Source: Trametopsis cervina (taxonomy: Eukaryota; Basidiomycota; Agaricomycetes; Polyporales; Irpicaceae). Taken from it: DNA of 64,000 bases. Under the pieces are notes generated by a model, which had not been told where the DNA came from, made no database searches, and saw only the letters and a list, made by a program, of their open reading frames with translations. Both the position numbers and the translations under genes were made by a program. Shown piece by piece: positions 52,503 to 64,000 of this stretch. Within the stretch, counting starts at the first letter, position 1; each line of letters opens with the position of its first letter. Location: contig MU278355.1 in assembly GCA_022385755.1 (NCBI GenBank), positions 4,974-68,973 of the forward strand, written 5' to 3'.

Positions 52503-54662
52503 TCAATCAAACCTCCTTACCCTCGGGACGAGTGCCCAGATGACGATCAAAGTCGACATCATTGACACAAGGCTAGACAAACACAAAAGCGAAGTCAGCC
52601 TATGATCAATGATGCAGTAACACAACAGCCATAACCACTCACAAAGGCTGGAGCGCTGTGATTCCGAACTTGGACGCTAGTAAGCCAGTCAGGAAGGGGA
52701 GCACGGCCGAGCCCGTTTGGCCGATTCCACTGACCCAGCCTATAGCGCCGGTATAAAGCCACTTGGGGAGGATGACGCTTGAGTGGTGGATCAGAATAGG
52801 ATACATAGGGCCCATGGTAAGCCCGATGAAGGCCACTGCGATGGCGTTCTCGATCAGAGACGGAACGACCCAGACTGTCACTTCAAGGCTGTGAATGGGG
52901 TGATACGATGAGCATATGAAAGAGCAGGTAAGGGTTGGTGAAGGTTATGGCTACTTACGCAATGGCGAGAGAGGCGTAGATGAACATAACACGATGTTCG
53001 CCGATCTATGATAATATTTGAGGGGAAACATATTCGTGAGGCGAGGCCTTTCCCTCACTTTCTGATTCAGCCATATGAGCCCAATCCTCCCTAACATCAA
53101 ACCTGTATCCTTGAAAGTCAGGAATGAGGTTTGAAGACGTTGTCAACGAGCTTACCACCAAAGAATCCCGACGAGATATAGCCCGTAGACGCACCTCCAT
53201 CTCGTTTTTGTTGGAGGAAGGTAACGATCCATCCTATGATGACGGGATTAGCTCAAAATCGGCTCTCAGACAACGAACCCGCATTTACCGCTGAGCGTTA
53301 CCTCGATACCGACGTAGATGAGTGTCCAGAACGATAGGAAGTGCACCGCAGGAAGCTTGAAAATCTGCTTATACTTGCTCTCGTCTTTCGTCGAGAGTTC
53401 GCTGAGAGGATGTCCACACTCTTCCCTGAGAGCTGCATTTTCATGTATTAATTACCGCATAGAAAGCACCATAGGGTAGCTCCTCACCGTCTATGACCTT
53501 AAACCGGAATACGGCGCACAAAGCAATGAAATTGATGAGCCCAAGAGAAGTCGAGATAAGGTAGTGGAATGACCAGTGGACTTGTTGCGCGAACTGGGTG
53601 GCCACGAGTGGAGAAATAAGGGCACCCAAGCCTGTAAACCGCGATCGATATTGATACCGGAACGAGGTAATGACTTGAAAAAAAGACATACCGTACAAAG
53701 AGTGCATAAACCCAAGTTTCGTTGATGCCCCCTCCTTTAAGGAGCCAACATAGCTGTTGCACTGGGTGACTGTTAATGCGGAGCCGAGCCCTGTGAAGGC
53801 AAACCCGGTACACATCAGCGGGAATGGCCCGCCCGATGCGAGGATCGCGTAGCCAGTGAGTTGCGAGAGGGATCCTATGGGACGTGAGTGGGAAGTATTT
53901 GCTAGGTGAATTCAGTTGACGTACCCACTGCTAGAAGCTAGTGGCGAGGGTGTCAGATACTGGTCATTAGGAGGCGAAAGGCCGCGGCCGCGTACCTTTC
54001 CAATGCCCCATCTATCTGTGAGAGAGACATTGGCAAGCGAACCCACGAGATATCCCTATGTACGAGTCAGATTGTGCCAAACGTGCGCTGAGATTTTACA
54101 TACAGCGACATTGGTGACAAAGAGCAACGAGACGATGGCAAAGCCGATCTGAGACCGTATAATGAGCTATTAGCGCGGAAAAGGATACAGATGTGCTGAC
54201 GTGGTGAGCGCGTTGGATGGTGGGCAGGAGGGGACCGATTGAACTATCGTTCCATCCCGCAAGCCAGAAAGTGTAGCACAGCGCAGAGTAATGGAGCAGA
54301 CGCCAGCGACGCTGAGAGGCAGTCGGCTCCTGAGTTTGACCGTTGGTTGCGGAATGGTTCGTTGTGGAACGACCTAGGGTTATGATTGAAGCATGTTCAA
54401 CATCTGAAGTAGCGGTTTGTTTCAGGTCTTCGCTTGATTTAGCCCCTGTGCTACGGGCATTGTGTGCAACGGAGGTAGAACCGATAGTGCTGAGCTCGAT
54501 GTCTTCCGTGAGATTCGTTGGCCTCGTGCGGTTGGAGTCAGACCCTCGGCGACGTATTCCACCACCCGCAGGGACAGCCAGCGAGCGTGGCTGTGTGTTT
54601 ACGTCTTGGGCATGCTCCTGAGGTTTCTGCTCGATACTACCGTGTTCGACGAGGGTGGACAT
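52503..54662 (-). CDS. MFS transporter, copy 3 (BSC6-like)
   Basis: Intact paralogue of the transporter at 28172. The ATG at 54662 starts a hydrophilic N terminus with RRRGSDSNRTRPTNLT, matching copy 1, then HYSALCYTFWLAGWNDSS. Later exons give GGPFPLMCTGFAFTGLGSAL, QCNSYVGSLKEGASTKLG, HWSFHYLISTSLGLINFIAL, then after a 56-bp intron inside FKVID/ALREE, KQIFKLPAVHFLSFWTLIYV, GWIVTFLQQKRDGGAS, TVWVVPSLIENAIAVAFIGL and WVSGIGQTGSAVLPFLTGLL. About 12 membrane segments are expected. An apparent in-frame stop (about 53443-53450) is removed by that intron, which has good splice sites here but not in the pseudogene. Substrate unknown. It is tandem with the GS-like gene (same strand, MFS upstream, about 1.1 kb between them). 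Confidence 0.88.
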
Positions 54663-55732
54663 GTTGGCTCACGAGAGAGAAAGGCATGACGCTCGCCTTA
54701 CTTATCATGTATCGTTTTTGCAACAAGATCCGTAGTCTGGGATGTCTGTCGTTTCTCAAAGGTCTCACGGAAAGAGCGTCGAAAGACTCACCTGAGCTGT
54801 TGACTGACCAATAATCGGAGTGGCGAAGCTGTCTCGACTGGGCTTTCCCCAGATTGCGGCGTAACGTCGGATAAACTCGCCCAAGGGATGACGAAAAGGC
54901 GAGCGGAAGTACCTGCATCTAACGACTGCTTGTATTGCTATCTTGATATCTGTATGGGACATAATCAGCTGTGTCTAAAGATCGTACGTATTGACTTACC
55001 CTTGACGACCACCATGCTCCGCGAATCGGATATAATGAGGTCGCCGTGATGGATTCAAAGAGCAGCTCCGCCGTTTGGAGGACGCCAGAAAGGATTAACG
55101 ATAGGCATCGAAGCCTTGGAAAAGCTGCGTGACCAACGTTCGATATGATACCCTAGGTACTAGAGGCTGGGCTGGAGGAGGCATAGCACTATGGTCTCGG
55201 ATCCAGCGGCGTCGGGATTGGTCTAACGTCCGTGTCTAGCCTAGAAGAAGGATCGGCGGCGGGTGTCCCGTAGAGCATCTATACTGTATCAAACTCGACA
55301 CTGATTCTGAAGAAGATTATAAGTTTTGACCCACACATCCCACAGCGATATGTGAATGGTACGTACCTTGCTCCAAACGGCCAATATATTGTCAACGGCA
55401 TCTTCTGAGAAATTTCTGAAGCATACTGTCGTTATACTTGCACACAGGAGTATTACACACTCATGTTCCGGCCTATCCTTAGTCGACAGCGCATTTCAAT
55501 AGAAAGTGGTAGACGAGCAAAAACGCTAATGCCAGAGAGCGAGATCTCATCTTACTGCACTCCGGAGCTTCCCACGGTCGTGGCGGGAGTTTGACAACAT
55601 CCTCCCGCGCGGTGCTCACAATGCCCACGCCCCGCAGTGCGTTCAAGGCACTCGACATCAAGATGTCGATGACACAGCATATTCCAGTTTGCTACTCTCT
55701 AAGCCCGACCTTCATCTCACCTCTGGACCGCA
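54663..55732. other. Divergent intergenic region, MFS copy 3 / CRAL-TRIO
   Basis: About 1.1 kb between divergent genes, with only short frames. No repeat or RNA gene recognised. Confidence 0.4.
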
Positions 55733-57125
55733 ATGTCAACAAAGTCGGAAAGCAACAATTCAGGGGCGACCGATACTCGCAGACATCCAGAACTGACGGA
55801 TGAGCAAGAAGCCCTTCTTCATACCTTCAGGAAGGAACTATTGGAAGAGGGCGCAATCTCCCCGGAGGGAGACACCCTTGGGACACAATATGATCATATC
55901 CTCCTGTACGTCTGGGGATACGCAGCCGATCCGTATCTTCTGTACACGCTCAGCATCGACTGACTTCTGACATAGGCGATTTCTGCGCGCACGCAAATGG
56001 GATCTGCCAAATGCCAAGGCCATGATCAAAGACTGTCTGGAGTGGAGGCGGACAGTCTGCGATGTAGGCGTGTTAGAGCTATATAGAAGGACGGATCCGT
56101 ACAATGTGAGCGTAGTATCTGAACTTGGGTGCTACTGGTAGTTACTGAACGTCGGGAATATCTATAGTATCCGGAACGAGAGGAAGTATTCAAGTACTGG
56201 CCGCTTTGGTATCACAAGGTATGCTTTGCTTCGTTTGCTTTGTTATGCTAGCAAGTCCATATTTATAACGTTGCACAGACAGATAAGGTATGCCGTTGAC
56301 TAAGCCTATGAGTCTCGATGTGTTCAAACATAAGCAACAAAGAAAGGCCGCCCGCTCAATATCCAATCATTGGGTGGGATCGATGTCGCCGCTCTGTACA
56401 AAGTTGTCACTCCGGAGCGATTCTGGGAAATTATCGTCTCAACCACCGAAGCTGCTATGCGCGAAGTTCTACCCGGTAGCTCATATGCTGCTGGAAGGCT
56501 GGTGGATGACATATTGATTATTGTAGACCTGAAGGGATTCAGGTGAGCCTTGGCATTATAAATGAACAGGAACGGCTAACTAAACGATAACTCTAAACGG
56601 TAGCTTAGTAAAGTTTTGGCAGATGAGAAATCTGGTCCGAGATACCCTGAAGTTGACGCAGGATTACCTCCCGGAGACGTACGCCGTCAATGATACTCTA
56701 CCCGCATAATCTCTGACAGCTCCATATTCAGCCTGGGCACTCTCGCGGTGATCAACGCTCCATACGGCTTCTCTACCATCTGGAACGCAGTCAAGGCTTG
56801 GCTCTCAAAAGAGACGCAGGAGAAGGTCTACATTTTCGGCTCCGACTACCAGGCGTTCCTCCTCGAGCTTGTGGACCCTGAGAACCTTCCGAAGTCGCTC
56901 GGAGGTAAGTGCACGTGCGAGGAGAATGGGGGTTGCGAGATGAGCTACGCGGGTCCTTGGATGGAGGGCAGGACAGAGAGAAGGGAGAAATGGCTGAAAG
57001 GAGAGCGAGAGAGGCCAGGATTGGGGCTCGAGGACTTGGAAGACCACCACCCCAAGAGTCCAGTTGAGCAGGTTGTGGAGGCCGCTGGAGGGGATTCTGC
57101 GCCGGCTGCGGTTGAGCAGAGCTAG
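55733..57125 (+). CDS. CRAL-TRIO (Sec14-like) lipid-transfer protein
   Basis: About seven exons, starting at ATG 55733. The CRAL-TRIO N-terminal helices include HILL joined to RFLRARKWDLPNAKAMIKDC and LEWRRTV. PEREEVFKYWPLWYHKTDK splices to GRPLNIQSLGGIDVAALYK, followed by ERFWEIIVSTTEAAMREVLP, the core strand DDILIIVDLKGF, LTQDYLPET, TLAVINAPYGFSTIWNAVKA, KVYIFGSDY and the closing LELVDPENLPKSLGGKCTC. This is the full Sec14 lipid-binding fold; the family moves phosphatidylinositol and other lipids between membranes and supports phosphoinositide signalling. The C-terminal tail is acidic and repeats no known motif. The residue order and length (about 330) are normal. Confidence 0.9.
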
Positions 57126-57799
57126 ATGGTAATCGTCATAATTCAATACAGTACTAAACATTTGCCGGCGCAGGTGTTATAATCACAGTACCCAACAATC
57201 TGCTCAGAATGCAACTGAAATTCCCGATAGGGTAACCGTGAACTTCGTGGCGCTGAGGCAAACAGGCTCAGGGTCTGGTCTAATTGTGTTCTACTTGCGG
57301 ACTGACGCCGTCGAATTTATTTTATCGCAAGGCAGCATTGGTTCACAAAAGCGTCGTCATTCGCAGCAACCTTAACCCTCTGCGATGTTGAGATAGTTTG
57401 ATTAGCCATATACATGGCCGCCTTCAACAGCAAGTGAGCGTTAATTTCCCTCTATTCATGAAAGGTGCTTCAGTTTCAGAGCTCAGCGAATCCTGCCGAA
57501 GCTCGCGCACACGCAAGGGGTGTAATCGTGTCCGCGCGGAACCCCGCTCGGTCCAGTCCGGGAGTCACATAGATGGCTCTCGTCTCTGTCAGTTGGACCA
57601 TGATGCTGCTCAAGTAATTAAGCCACTGTAAGTACTGCCGATTAGTAATTTCGGCGAGAGTCCTAAGTCTCGATGTTTCTGATATCGTTGTATCGAAACA
57701 TTGTCGGGAAGGTCGGATCGCGGGGACCGAGCGTTACTGGACCGTGATAAGAGCGTCGCCCCAGGAACGGTTTCACCTTACCCTTGCAACCTAGCCATC
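57126..57799. other. Intergenic, CRAL-TRIO / DUF985
   Basis: About 670 bp between two plus-strand genes. No supported frames; it should contain the DUF985 promoter. Confidence 0.4.
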
Positions 57800-58711
57800 A
57801 TGTCTGCGTTGAGCCCTGCAGGTCGTCTCACAATTCCAGCTCCAGACATCATCAAGTTGCTGAATTTACAGAAGCATCCTGAGGGCGGTACGTACGCACA
57901 ACATGACGCGTTTATGCGTATCAGCAAGCCGAGAGCGTCCATGCTGCTAACAACGCGTCTCGCAGGTTACTACTCAGAAACGCATAGACAACCGGAAGAA
58001 ATTCCTTCACCTTTTTCTGGTAAGGTTCAATATTTCCACTGCAGGTTCCTTTCGCTAATACTCCCTGATTCCCAAAGACAAGCAGCTCCGACGCCTCGCT
58101 ACCACGATTTATTATTTCCTCAATGCTGAGGAGGCCATCGGCGTATTTCATATCAATAAATCCGCTGTACGTCTTTACTGTATTTCTTCTCGCTATACTG
58201 GCCAACTTTGCTGATGCCCCTGTGGAAAAGACGATGCATGTTCTGCATCAAGGGCGTGTGGAGTATACGCTCATATATCCAGAGAATCCACCAAGGATAG
58301 AGAAAGCGGTACGTTCTTAACGATCTTAATCTACATTTGAAGCAACGTTCGAGTTAATGAGTTGGGTGTAGATTATGGGTCCTGACATTGCGAACGGCGA
58401 GGTGCTGCAACTGCACGTAGACAGCAATATCTGGAAGAAGTCAAAGATACTCGACGAGGATTTGGAGCTTGCCAGTGCGTGCATTTCCCTCGTCTTATAG
58501 CCATTCTTACTAATATATCTGCATTTCAGAGACAGATCCAGCAAAGCGTGATGAAATCGGATGCCTTATCACCGAGGTTGTCTTTCCAGGGTTCGCCTGG
58601 GAAGACCATCATTATCTAACGAGAGAGAAGCTCGAGGATTTGTGGGGCGGTAAAGATGGGTGGCAAGAATGGCTGCCGTTTGTAAGAAACCCAATTTCCA
58701 CTGAGAAATAA
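57800..58711 (+). CDS. DUF985 cupin protein
   Basis: Six short exons from ATG 57800 to stop 58711. Joined exons read PAPDIIKLLNLQKHPEGG, then YYSETHRQ, the hallmark HPEGGYYxET of the DUF985 (Cupin_5) family. TIYYFLNAEEAIGVFHINKS and TMHVLHQGRVEYTLIYPENP form cupin strands with the histidine cluster region. LITEVVFPGFAWEDHHYLTR closes the barrel, followed by EDLWGGKDGWQEWLPF. Length (about 210 residues) fits the family. Cupin_5 proteins have no firmly established reaction; several small sugar-phosphate or anthocyanin-related roles have been suggested. No signal peptide, so cytosolic. Confidence 0.86.
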
Positions 58712-60399
58712 TTAAAGCAGTTGGAGGCGATGGAGAACATCTTGATTCGTGTAGACGTCAATTAAGACTGGGAAATTCGTAGAATGCATATCGCAGGATA
58801 TATCTACACTAAGAGTTTATTTACATGTACAACGGTTTTCAGGGCGGGCAAATACAACCCTCTCAGGTTGGTGATGGCCAGACCTCTCGTTCATACTTAC
58901 CTTCCATATAGGGCGCATTTCGAGAGTGTGATCGGGAGTTTCCGAAGGAAGGAAAACTTCACGCCGAGAAGTGAGCGCAGTCATGTCGACTTCTCCGTCC
59001 GTTAACATCCATAGCATTCTTCATCCTCAGTATTGAACGCGAGCATGTGCATGTGTACACAGACTGCGGAAATTGCGCCGCGACAACCCTCGATTTGTCT
59101 TCAGAAGGCAGAAAGCGACACCGAGCGATACCGATGGTCATTTCGGAGGCGACGGAGCTACTTGTGCGACTTTAGTTTTTGGAATTCGGGAGCAGGCAGA
59201 ATGGTATTTTTCGACGCAGCACATGTGTTTCACGAACCTCAAGATTGTTATGACAATATCCGGGGGCCTCTTTCAATGCACGACCACAGAGCCATTGCAC
59301 TGTTGAGGGCGAATTCTATCCTATCACAGGGGACTTCCAGATACTTACTCTCAGTTTGTTTCAAGCACCTATCCGCCTCTGAAGCGGTCCCTTCCCGGCA
59401 ACTATAGCAATGTTCTAGCGTTTGCCATTCCGTCAGCCACATCCTGACTGACTAGCCCGTTATCTCCTCGGCCGGAGAACGTCTCCCGACTGACCACAGT
59501 AAAACGGCTTCAGGAGACATGCCGAACTCGTCCAAATGTGGTCTTCCGCGTTTTCTATTGCTGTCCTGACATCGACCGATGAGCCGAGACCTTGAGCCAA
59601 GACCCCTACTTTTCCAGTAGGACGCCGTGGATGGTAATTATTAGGGTCGGCCGTAGCTCCTTCGGATTGGTTGGGTTGTGTGTCGTCATGTGCCCGTGAG
59701 ACGCAGACATACCGTGTGCAGATGTTGCGCGTGGATTCAGACGCTGGGTACCGGACTGATAATAAGGTACGTTGTGTACGTTTTCATCGCAGTGATAGAG
59801 CTCTGATATGATTGCAGTGTGATGATAAAATTTGCTGCGCTCCTGAGGCAGACAGGTTATGTCAACTCGAGTCTGAGGTGCCTTCAGGATGTCGGCGAGA
59901 ACTTACGGTTCACAAATGTACGCACACCGCAATAATAATTCTGCACGATCTGTAGAACTTCAAGATACTCTCGGTTCGTACCCGGATGACTTGGTGGTAT
60001 CCTGGCCTCGTTTCACAAAAATTTCCAGTCCTTCCTGAACGGAGCAATTCTGACGATCGTTGGAGTTGTACCAGACATACGAGAAAAATACGCGTGCTTC
60101 GAGGTTTGTCTTGCACATGGACATGAAGGATCGGAAACACACCTCCCTCAGCCACCGGTGTAACCACGGCGATTCGTCTGTCGGCACAAGACTAACCATG
60201 CCAAATGCTGGCGGTAGCGAAAGGTATTGACCACTCCGGTTACAATTTTCAAGGTGAGTACCCTCTTTTGAGAAATTTGATCCCGATCACCTGCCGATCA
60301 TGCACCACCATCCTCATACGCACGAGTCTGCACGACTCTTTTTGAAACAACTGTCGCCCACGCTGCCTGGCCAATGCACATTGCAGACGCTCTAAAATG
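58712..60399. other. Long intergenic stretch before DPBB 2
   Basis: About 1.7 kb. Open frames at 59033-59407 (plus) and 59910-60199 (minus) have no family resemblance or splice support. CCAAT lies at about 60371, upstream of the TATA box. Confidence 0.4.
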
Positions 60400-60406
60400 T
60401 ATAAAG
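60400..60406 (+). promoter_or_regulatory. TATA box of DPBB gene 2
   Basis: TATAAAG 169 bp before the ATG at 60569, nearly the same spacing as in DPBB gene 1. Confidence 0.6.
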
Positions 60407-60568
60407 GTCGCCTGGAGTCGATGCTAGGACCTTACCGTTTTCCCAACGTTCACCGAGTCACATCCCTTCAGGCCACTTAACCACTCACTCACTTTGTTCT
60501 CGCTCTTAATCGACGCCATTCTGTGTTTATTCCTTACTCGTTGCTCCAAGAATATCCCTTCATTCAAC

Positions 60569-61136
60569 ATGTTCTTCACCAAACTTGCTGTCGTTGCCTC
60601 CATGGCTGTTTCTGCTTTCGCCGTCGCCGTCCCCGGAAAGCACAGCGGTGATGGTTCGTTTATTATTATCCCTCTATGCGATAGACTCTCCCTCTAACAT
60701 GTTCCCTCATCAAGGCACCTTCTATGCCACCGGCTTGACTGCCTGTGGTGTCACCAACAACGACGAACAGTATATCGCTGCTGTGTCACACCTGCTCTAC
60801 GACACCTACCCGTGAGTATACATTTTATAAATGCTCAAATTTTTTGAAGCTCATTGTCCTCGTTCTACAGTGGCTACAAGGGGGGCAACCCTAACAACAA
60901 CCCCATCTGCGGCAAGAGCGTCACTGCCCACTGTGAGTTAGGACCTGTTGTGTTCCAGACTTCGAAATTGACATCCGGATCTTCCAGACCAGGGCAAGTC
61001 TGTCAACGTCCAAATCACCGACAGGTGTGAAGGATGTTCGAAGTGGGATCTCGACTTTTCACCCGCGGCTTTCGCAAAGCTCGCTCCCTTCGAGGTTGGC
61101 CGTCTTCACGGCGTCACCTGGACCTTCAACAACTAG
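60569..61136 (+). CDS. Secreted double-psi beta-barrel (RlpA/barwin-like) protein 2
   Basis: Four exons, 60569-60653, 60715-60811, 60871-60932 and 60988-61136, all in frame. A signal peptide (MFFTKLAVVASMAVSAFAVA) is followed by a small mature protein of about 110 residues: TFYATGLTACGVTNNDEQYI, AAVSHLLYDTYP, NPICGKSVTAHYQGKSVNVQ, then ITDRCEGCSKWDLDFSPAAF and a C-terminal GVTWTFNN. Four cysteines (TACG, PICG, DRC, GC) are those expected for the DPBB fold. The DRC Asp is kept, but I see no proof of glycoside hydrolase activity. Such proteins are common in fungal secretomes and may act on wall polysaccharides or as protease inhibitors; the role here is unknown. Intron positions equal those of gene 1. 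Confidence 0.9.
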
Positions 61137-62400
61137 GATCCCTATGACAATATATCGTCTTGCGCCCCACACTCCACTGCATCATTGTATTGCTATCGCC
61201 TCTACTGGCTCACTGTATCCCTGGCCCCTTTCCTCCATCGCATCAACATAGACACCTCTCGCGACCTCGAACGCTTAGTCGTTTCCCCCAAATTAACGCC
61301 TGCTTGCAGTTTCGTTTAACTGAGGGCTAGGAGGCTTCTGTGGGATAATTTAGAAGGGGATTCCATCTGGTCGGATATTCGGGAATAATCCGCATAGTTT
61401 CCTCTGTAGCATTAGATTTTGGCATAGCCATAGTCACTGCGTATATCTTACCTTCCACATAGATCTCACCTAATATAGTGTATTAATTTGACAACTCGAT
61501 GATAAAAACGTATCCATGCGTGCTCAGACACATTTCAGTGAACTCGTGAACCCTTCCGCCCGCAGAATAACGATGTAGAGAAGCGCTTAGGGAATAATAT
61601 GTACAAACAACTCCAGGTAGACAACGCCGCGCTCAACTTGCGAGCACGTTTCCAATCCGAGCTGTAAGTTTTTGTCTTGTATGAGCCTGAACGTGTGATT
61701 GATAGCTCAAGATGTTCTAGGTCAGCTACGAGCGTATAGCTATCACCCTTACATATCGTCGTAACCTACAGTATCAGGCGCTTGATACTATACCGGTATC
61801 GGTGAAGACAGCGCGTGCATTGAGCAATTCGGGGGCCTTTGTGAGCGGATAGACAATGGTTACATACAAGGATCAAGCAAATGCACAGCTGTAGGTAAGT
61901 TGAGTTCCTGAGCCGAGCGAGTTATCCGTCACGGATGATCATCATTCTGTACCTTGCGATTGTGGGTTGTATGACTTCACTAATCTGCTGAAAAATGCAC
62001 ACATTGAACTCATAGCACAAGGTGTCGTTCATTTTCTCTCGTCGTTCCATGAAGGTTGGAATCAGCACTACGAAAAGTTCAATGCCGCTGGCCAGCTGCC
62101 AGCGCGTTCCTCCGAGCGATTACGGGGAGCATAAGCGCGAGCGCGAAAGATGTGGTATGTGACATCTTCAATGCCACCTACATCCTCTGATATCACCGGT
62201 ACCTCAGGTCACACTGCTGTCTGCTTCGTCCATTCAAAAGGTCAAGTCTTCCGTAACCAATGTCTTTATACAACGATATTTGCCTGGACGGCTACCCGGT
62301 TTCGCATTACTTGTCACTTCCCAAGTACTCCGTCAGTACCCTCATTACGATGATGGTTCCATTCGATCACGCCGACACACGGCAATGTAACACCAGCATA
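61137..62400. other. Intergenic, between DPBB 2 and relic
   Basis: About 1.3 kb, with no supported gene and rather AT-rich. No RNA gene or repeat recognised. Confidence 0.4.
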
Positions 62401-62517
62401 TTCCTACCCATTGAGAGTATGGACATGCGGCTATGACAACACCGATTCAGGTACCGTTGTTGTTATCTCCCACAGCCACTACGATGCATTGCTGTCCATT
62501 GCTAACAGCCGTTGAGC
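62401..62517 (+). pseudogene. Possible DPBB relic
   Basis: One frame reads LRVWTCGYDNTDSGTVVVIS followed by HSHYDALLSIANSR and a stop. It resembles the DPBB segment ACG-(N)-DSD-x-VVAISHxxYD of its neighbours. Flanking exons with the NPxCGK and DRC motifs were not found, so it would be a fragment. Confidence 0.3.
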
Positions 62518-63624
62518 AGTCAATGACAGTATTGCTCTCATCAGCAGCTAAGTTATGATGGAGCAAATGCAAATTATGTGTGCGATAGGACCACCGCAAG
62601 TCGTAAGTAGTAAATACTGCTATATTTGGTCATACCTGACAAGTATACATCGATGCAGGCGAAGAGGCGAAGGGAGACCTACTTACTGCTATGTGCGCGG
62701 TACAGTATGTACATGAATGTCTAGAGCTCTCTTTCGCTCGGCCGACGGGTGCTGCAATCAGCCGTCAGCATGGTGTTACGGGGTCGTTTAGTCAGTACCA
62801 CTTCCTCTCATTTCAAACTATCAGTAATGCTGAAGTTATGCAAGCCAGGACGCGTACATAGCACCGATGTGCCCCCGCAGATAGTTAGGTGAACTGGGAA
62901 CCAGCCGCTCAAACTTTTGCATAGTCAGCCGCGCGCTGTGGGATATCGAGCGCACGATACTTCCGGCGTCATCAGATCAGTGCGTAACCGGAACAGAAGT
63001 CTATTGAACAAGCAAGCAGGCGAGTGTTTACTCATCGTTTCGACCATCGTAATTGGATCTTTGGTACACAAATGCAGAACTTCAGCAGACAAACGTTCGC
63101 TGGGCATACGTACTGTCGGCGCCAGCAATGAGTCCTCCATACTTGTCTTGATCCGTCTCTGGTAAGCGCAAGCATTCCATGTGAAAGTGACAGTACCAAA
63201 CGACAAATGGCGGTCACATCAGCCAGTGATGCAAAGTGCTCACTTCAGTGTTCGAATACTATCTCGTAGCTGTTGCTGAAAAAGATGCAACTCAAAAGGA
63301 CCATATCGCGTGGAAACACCCTTGCACGTTCCTTACCTTGGGGATGAGGGATGAGATCACGCCTACACAAGCCTCAGGCTCGAGCGTGGATATCATATCA
63401 AACGGAGCGATCGTTGGTCAGTGAATTCTACAATGTTACGTCTTTATACCTGCTGACCATCTGTTCAGCGCGATTCGTCGAAGAGTTACCGCCTTGTTCA
63501 GCAGCATATTCCCGGCATGGTCGGATGGGCACCATGTTAGGGAGCGAAAGTCACCATTACACATTGGATAGGCGGTTGAGTTGCTGCAAGAGGCTCTCGC
63601 ACAAATTGGTAGGGGGTGCTTGGG
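62518..63624. other. Intergenic, before DPBB 3
   Basis: About 1.1 kb without a supported gene; it should include the upstream control region of DPBB gene 3. Confidence 0.4.
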
Positions 63625-63632
63625 TATAAAAG
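63625..63632 (+). promoter_or_regulatory. TATA box of DPBB gene 3
   Basis: TATAAAAG 121 bp before the ATG at 63746. Confidence 0.6.
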
Positions 63633-63745
63633 TCGTATGGTATGGGCCGAACCCCTACAGCTTTTCATACCTTCAACAGCACTCGAGAAGTGCTTCAGCT
63701 TCTCACCGCTCAACCCTTCATAACCAGTCGACAATTTTCCAAGCC

Positions 63746-64000
63746 ATGTTCTACAAGGGTCTTATATTTTGTACCTCTCTGGCACTTTCCTCCTTTGCTC
63801 TCCCGGCGAGTGTCATCACTTCTCGTCAGACTGGAGTTTTCCATACCGGAGACGGTGAGCATAATACTTGACCATGGATCTGAGCGTTAATCTGATGCCC
63901 CCTGGTCCCTTAGCTACCTGGTTTAACACCGGACTGGGAGCGTGTGGCATCAACAGCAACGATGCTCAATTCGTTGTCGCTATATCTCAATCGTTGTATG
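63746..64000 (+). CDS. Secreted double-psi beta-barrel protein 3 (partial, cut by window end)
   Basis: Starts at ATG 63746 with a signal peptide (MFYKGLIFCTSLALSSFALP). Exon 1 ends at 63854 and exon 2 starts at 63914, in the same phase as in genes 1 and 2. The visible domain is GDATWFNTGLGACGINSNDA, then QFVVAISQSLY, where the window ends. TW in place of TF and SN in the loop set it apart from its neighbours. The remainder (NPxCGK and DRC exons) lies outside. Incomplete, but no damage seen in the visible part. Confidence 0.85.

Noticed and set aside
53443..53450. Apparent in-frame stop in MFS copy 3 after FYAVINT
   Set aside because: A 56-bp intron with good sites (donor after FKVID, acceptor before ALREE) removes it and restores the match to copy 1.

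Overview
The window is nuclear DNA of a filamentous basidiomycete, most probably an Agaricomycete. Genes are dense and cut by many short introns (mostly about 45-65 nt, GTRNGT donors, YAG acceptors). The gene families are fungal: an Slt2-type MAP kinase, a Bud4/anillin-like PH protein, PXR1, Lro1-type PDAT, Aim9-like kinases, S10 carboxypeptidases and small secreted double-psi beta-barrel (DPBB) proteins. The genus cannot be read from the sequence.

Layout. 1-6.2 kb is gene-poor: an AT-rich relic with a gag-like coiled-coil fragment, microsatellites and a 213-bp tandem repeat rich in CCCGATA/TATCGGG palindromes. 6.2-9 kb (minus strand) holds a small DUF952 protein and the cell-wall-integrity MAP kinase. 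9.3-11.7 kb (plus) encodes a membrane-anchored S10-family peptidase with altered consensus motifs. 12.0-16.8 kb (minus) encodes a large Bud4/anillin-like protein, and 17.3-19.8 kb (minus) a secreted canonical S10 carboxypeptidase. 21.0-22.7 kb (plus) is PXR1, which converges on PDAT (22.9-25.9 kb, minus), followed by a methyltransferase (26.5-27.2 kb, minus). 28.2-30.3 kb is an MFS transporter. 32.4-33.1 kb is a DPBB gene carrying one extra A in exon 3.

34.1-37.6 kb (minus) encodes a flavin-dependent halogenase with an in-frame minisatellite and a long low-complexity tail. 39.2-45 kb holds a tandem duplication of an Aim9/APH-like kinase gene, then an orphan gene (45.1-46.5 kb, minus), a dead C-terminal copy of the MFS transporter (47.5-48.6 kb), a type I glutamine-synthetase-like (FluG C-terminal type) gene (49.8-51.4 kb) and an intact MFS paralogue (52.5-54.7 kb). 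55.7-57.1 kb is a CRAL-TRIO (Sec14-like) protein, 57.8-58.7 kb a DUF985 cupin. The right end carries two more DPBB genes (60.6 kb and 63.7 kb, the latter cut by the window edge) with a possible DPBB relic between them.

How the parts fit. The left half is mostly housekeeping and secretion: wall-integrity signalling, septum/bud-site organisation, triacylglycerol synthesis, telomerase/nucleolar biology and proteolysis. From 28 kb rightward the region is accessory: duplicated transporters, duplicated kinases, a halogenase, a GS-like enzyme and secreted DPBB proteins. A specialised-metabolism role for the halogenase/GS-like/MFS stretch is inference only; no backbone synthase is visible.
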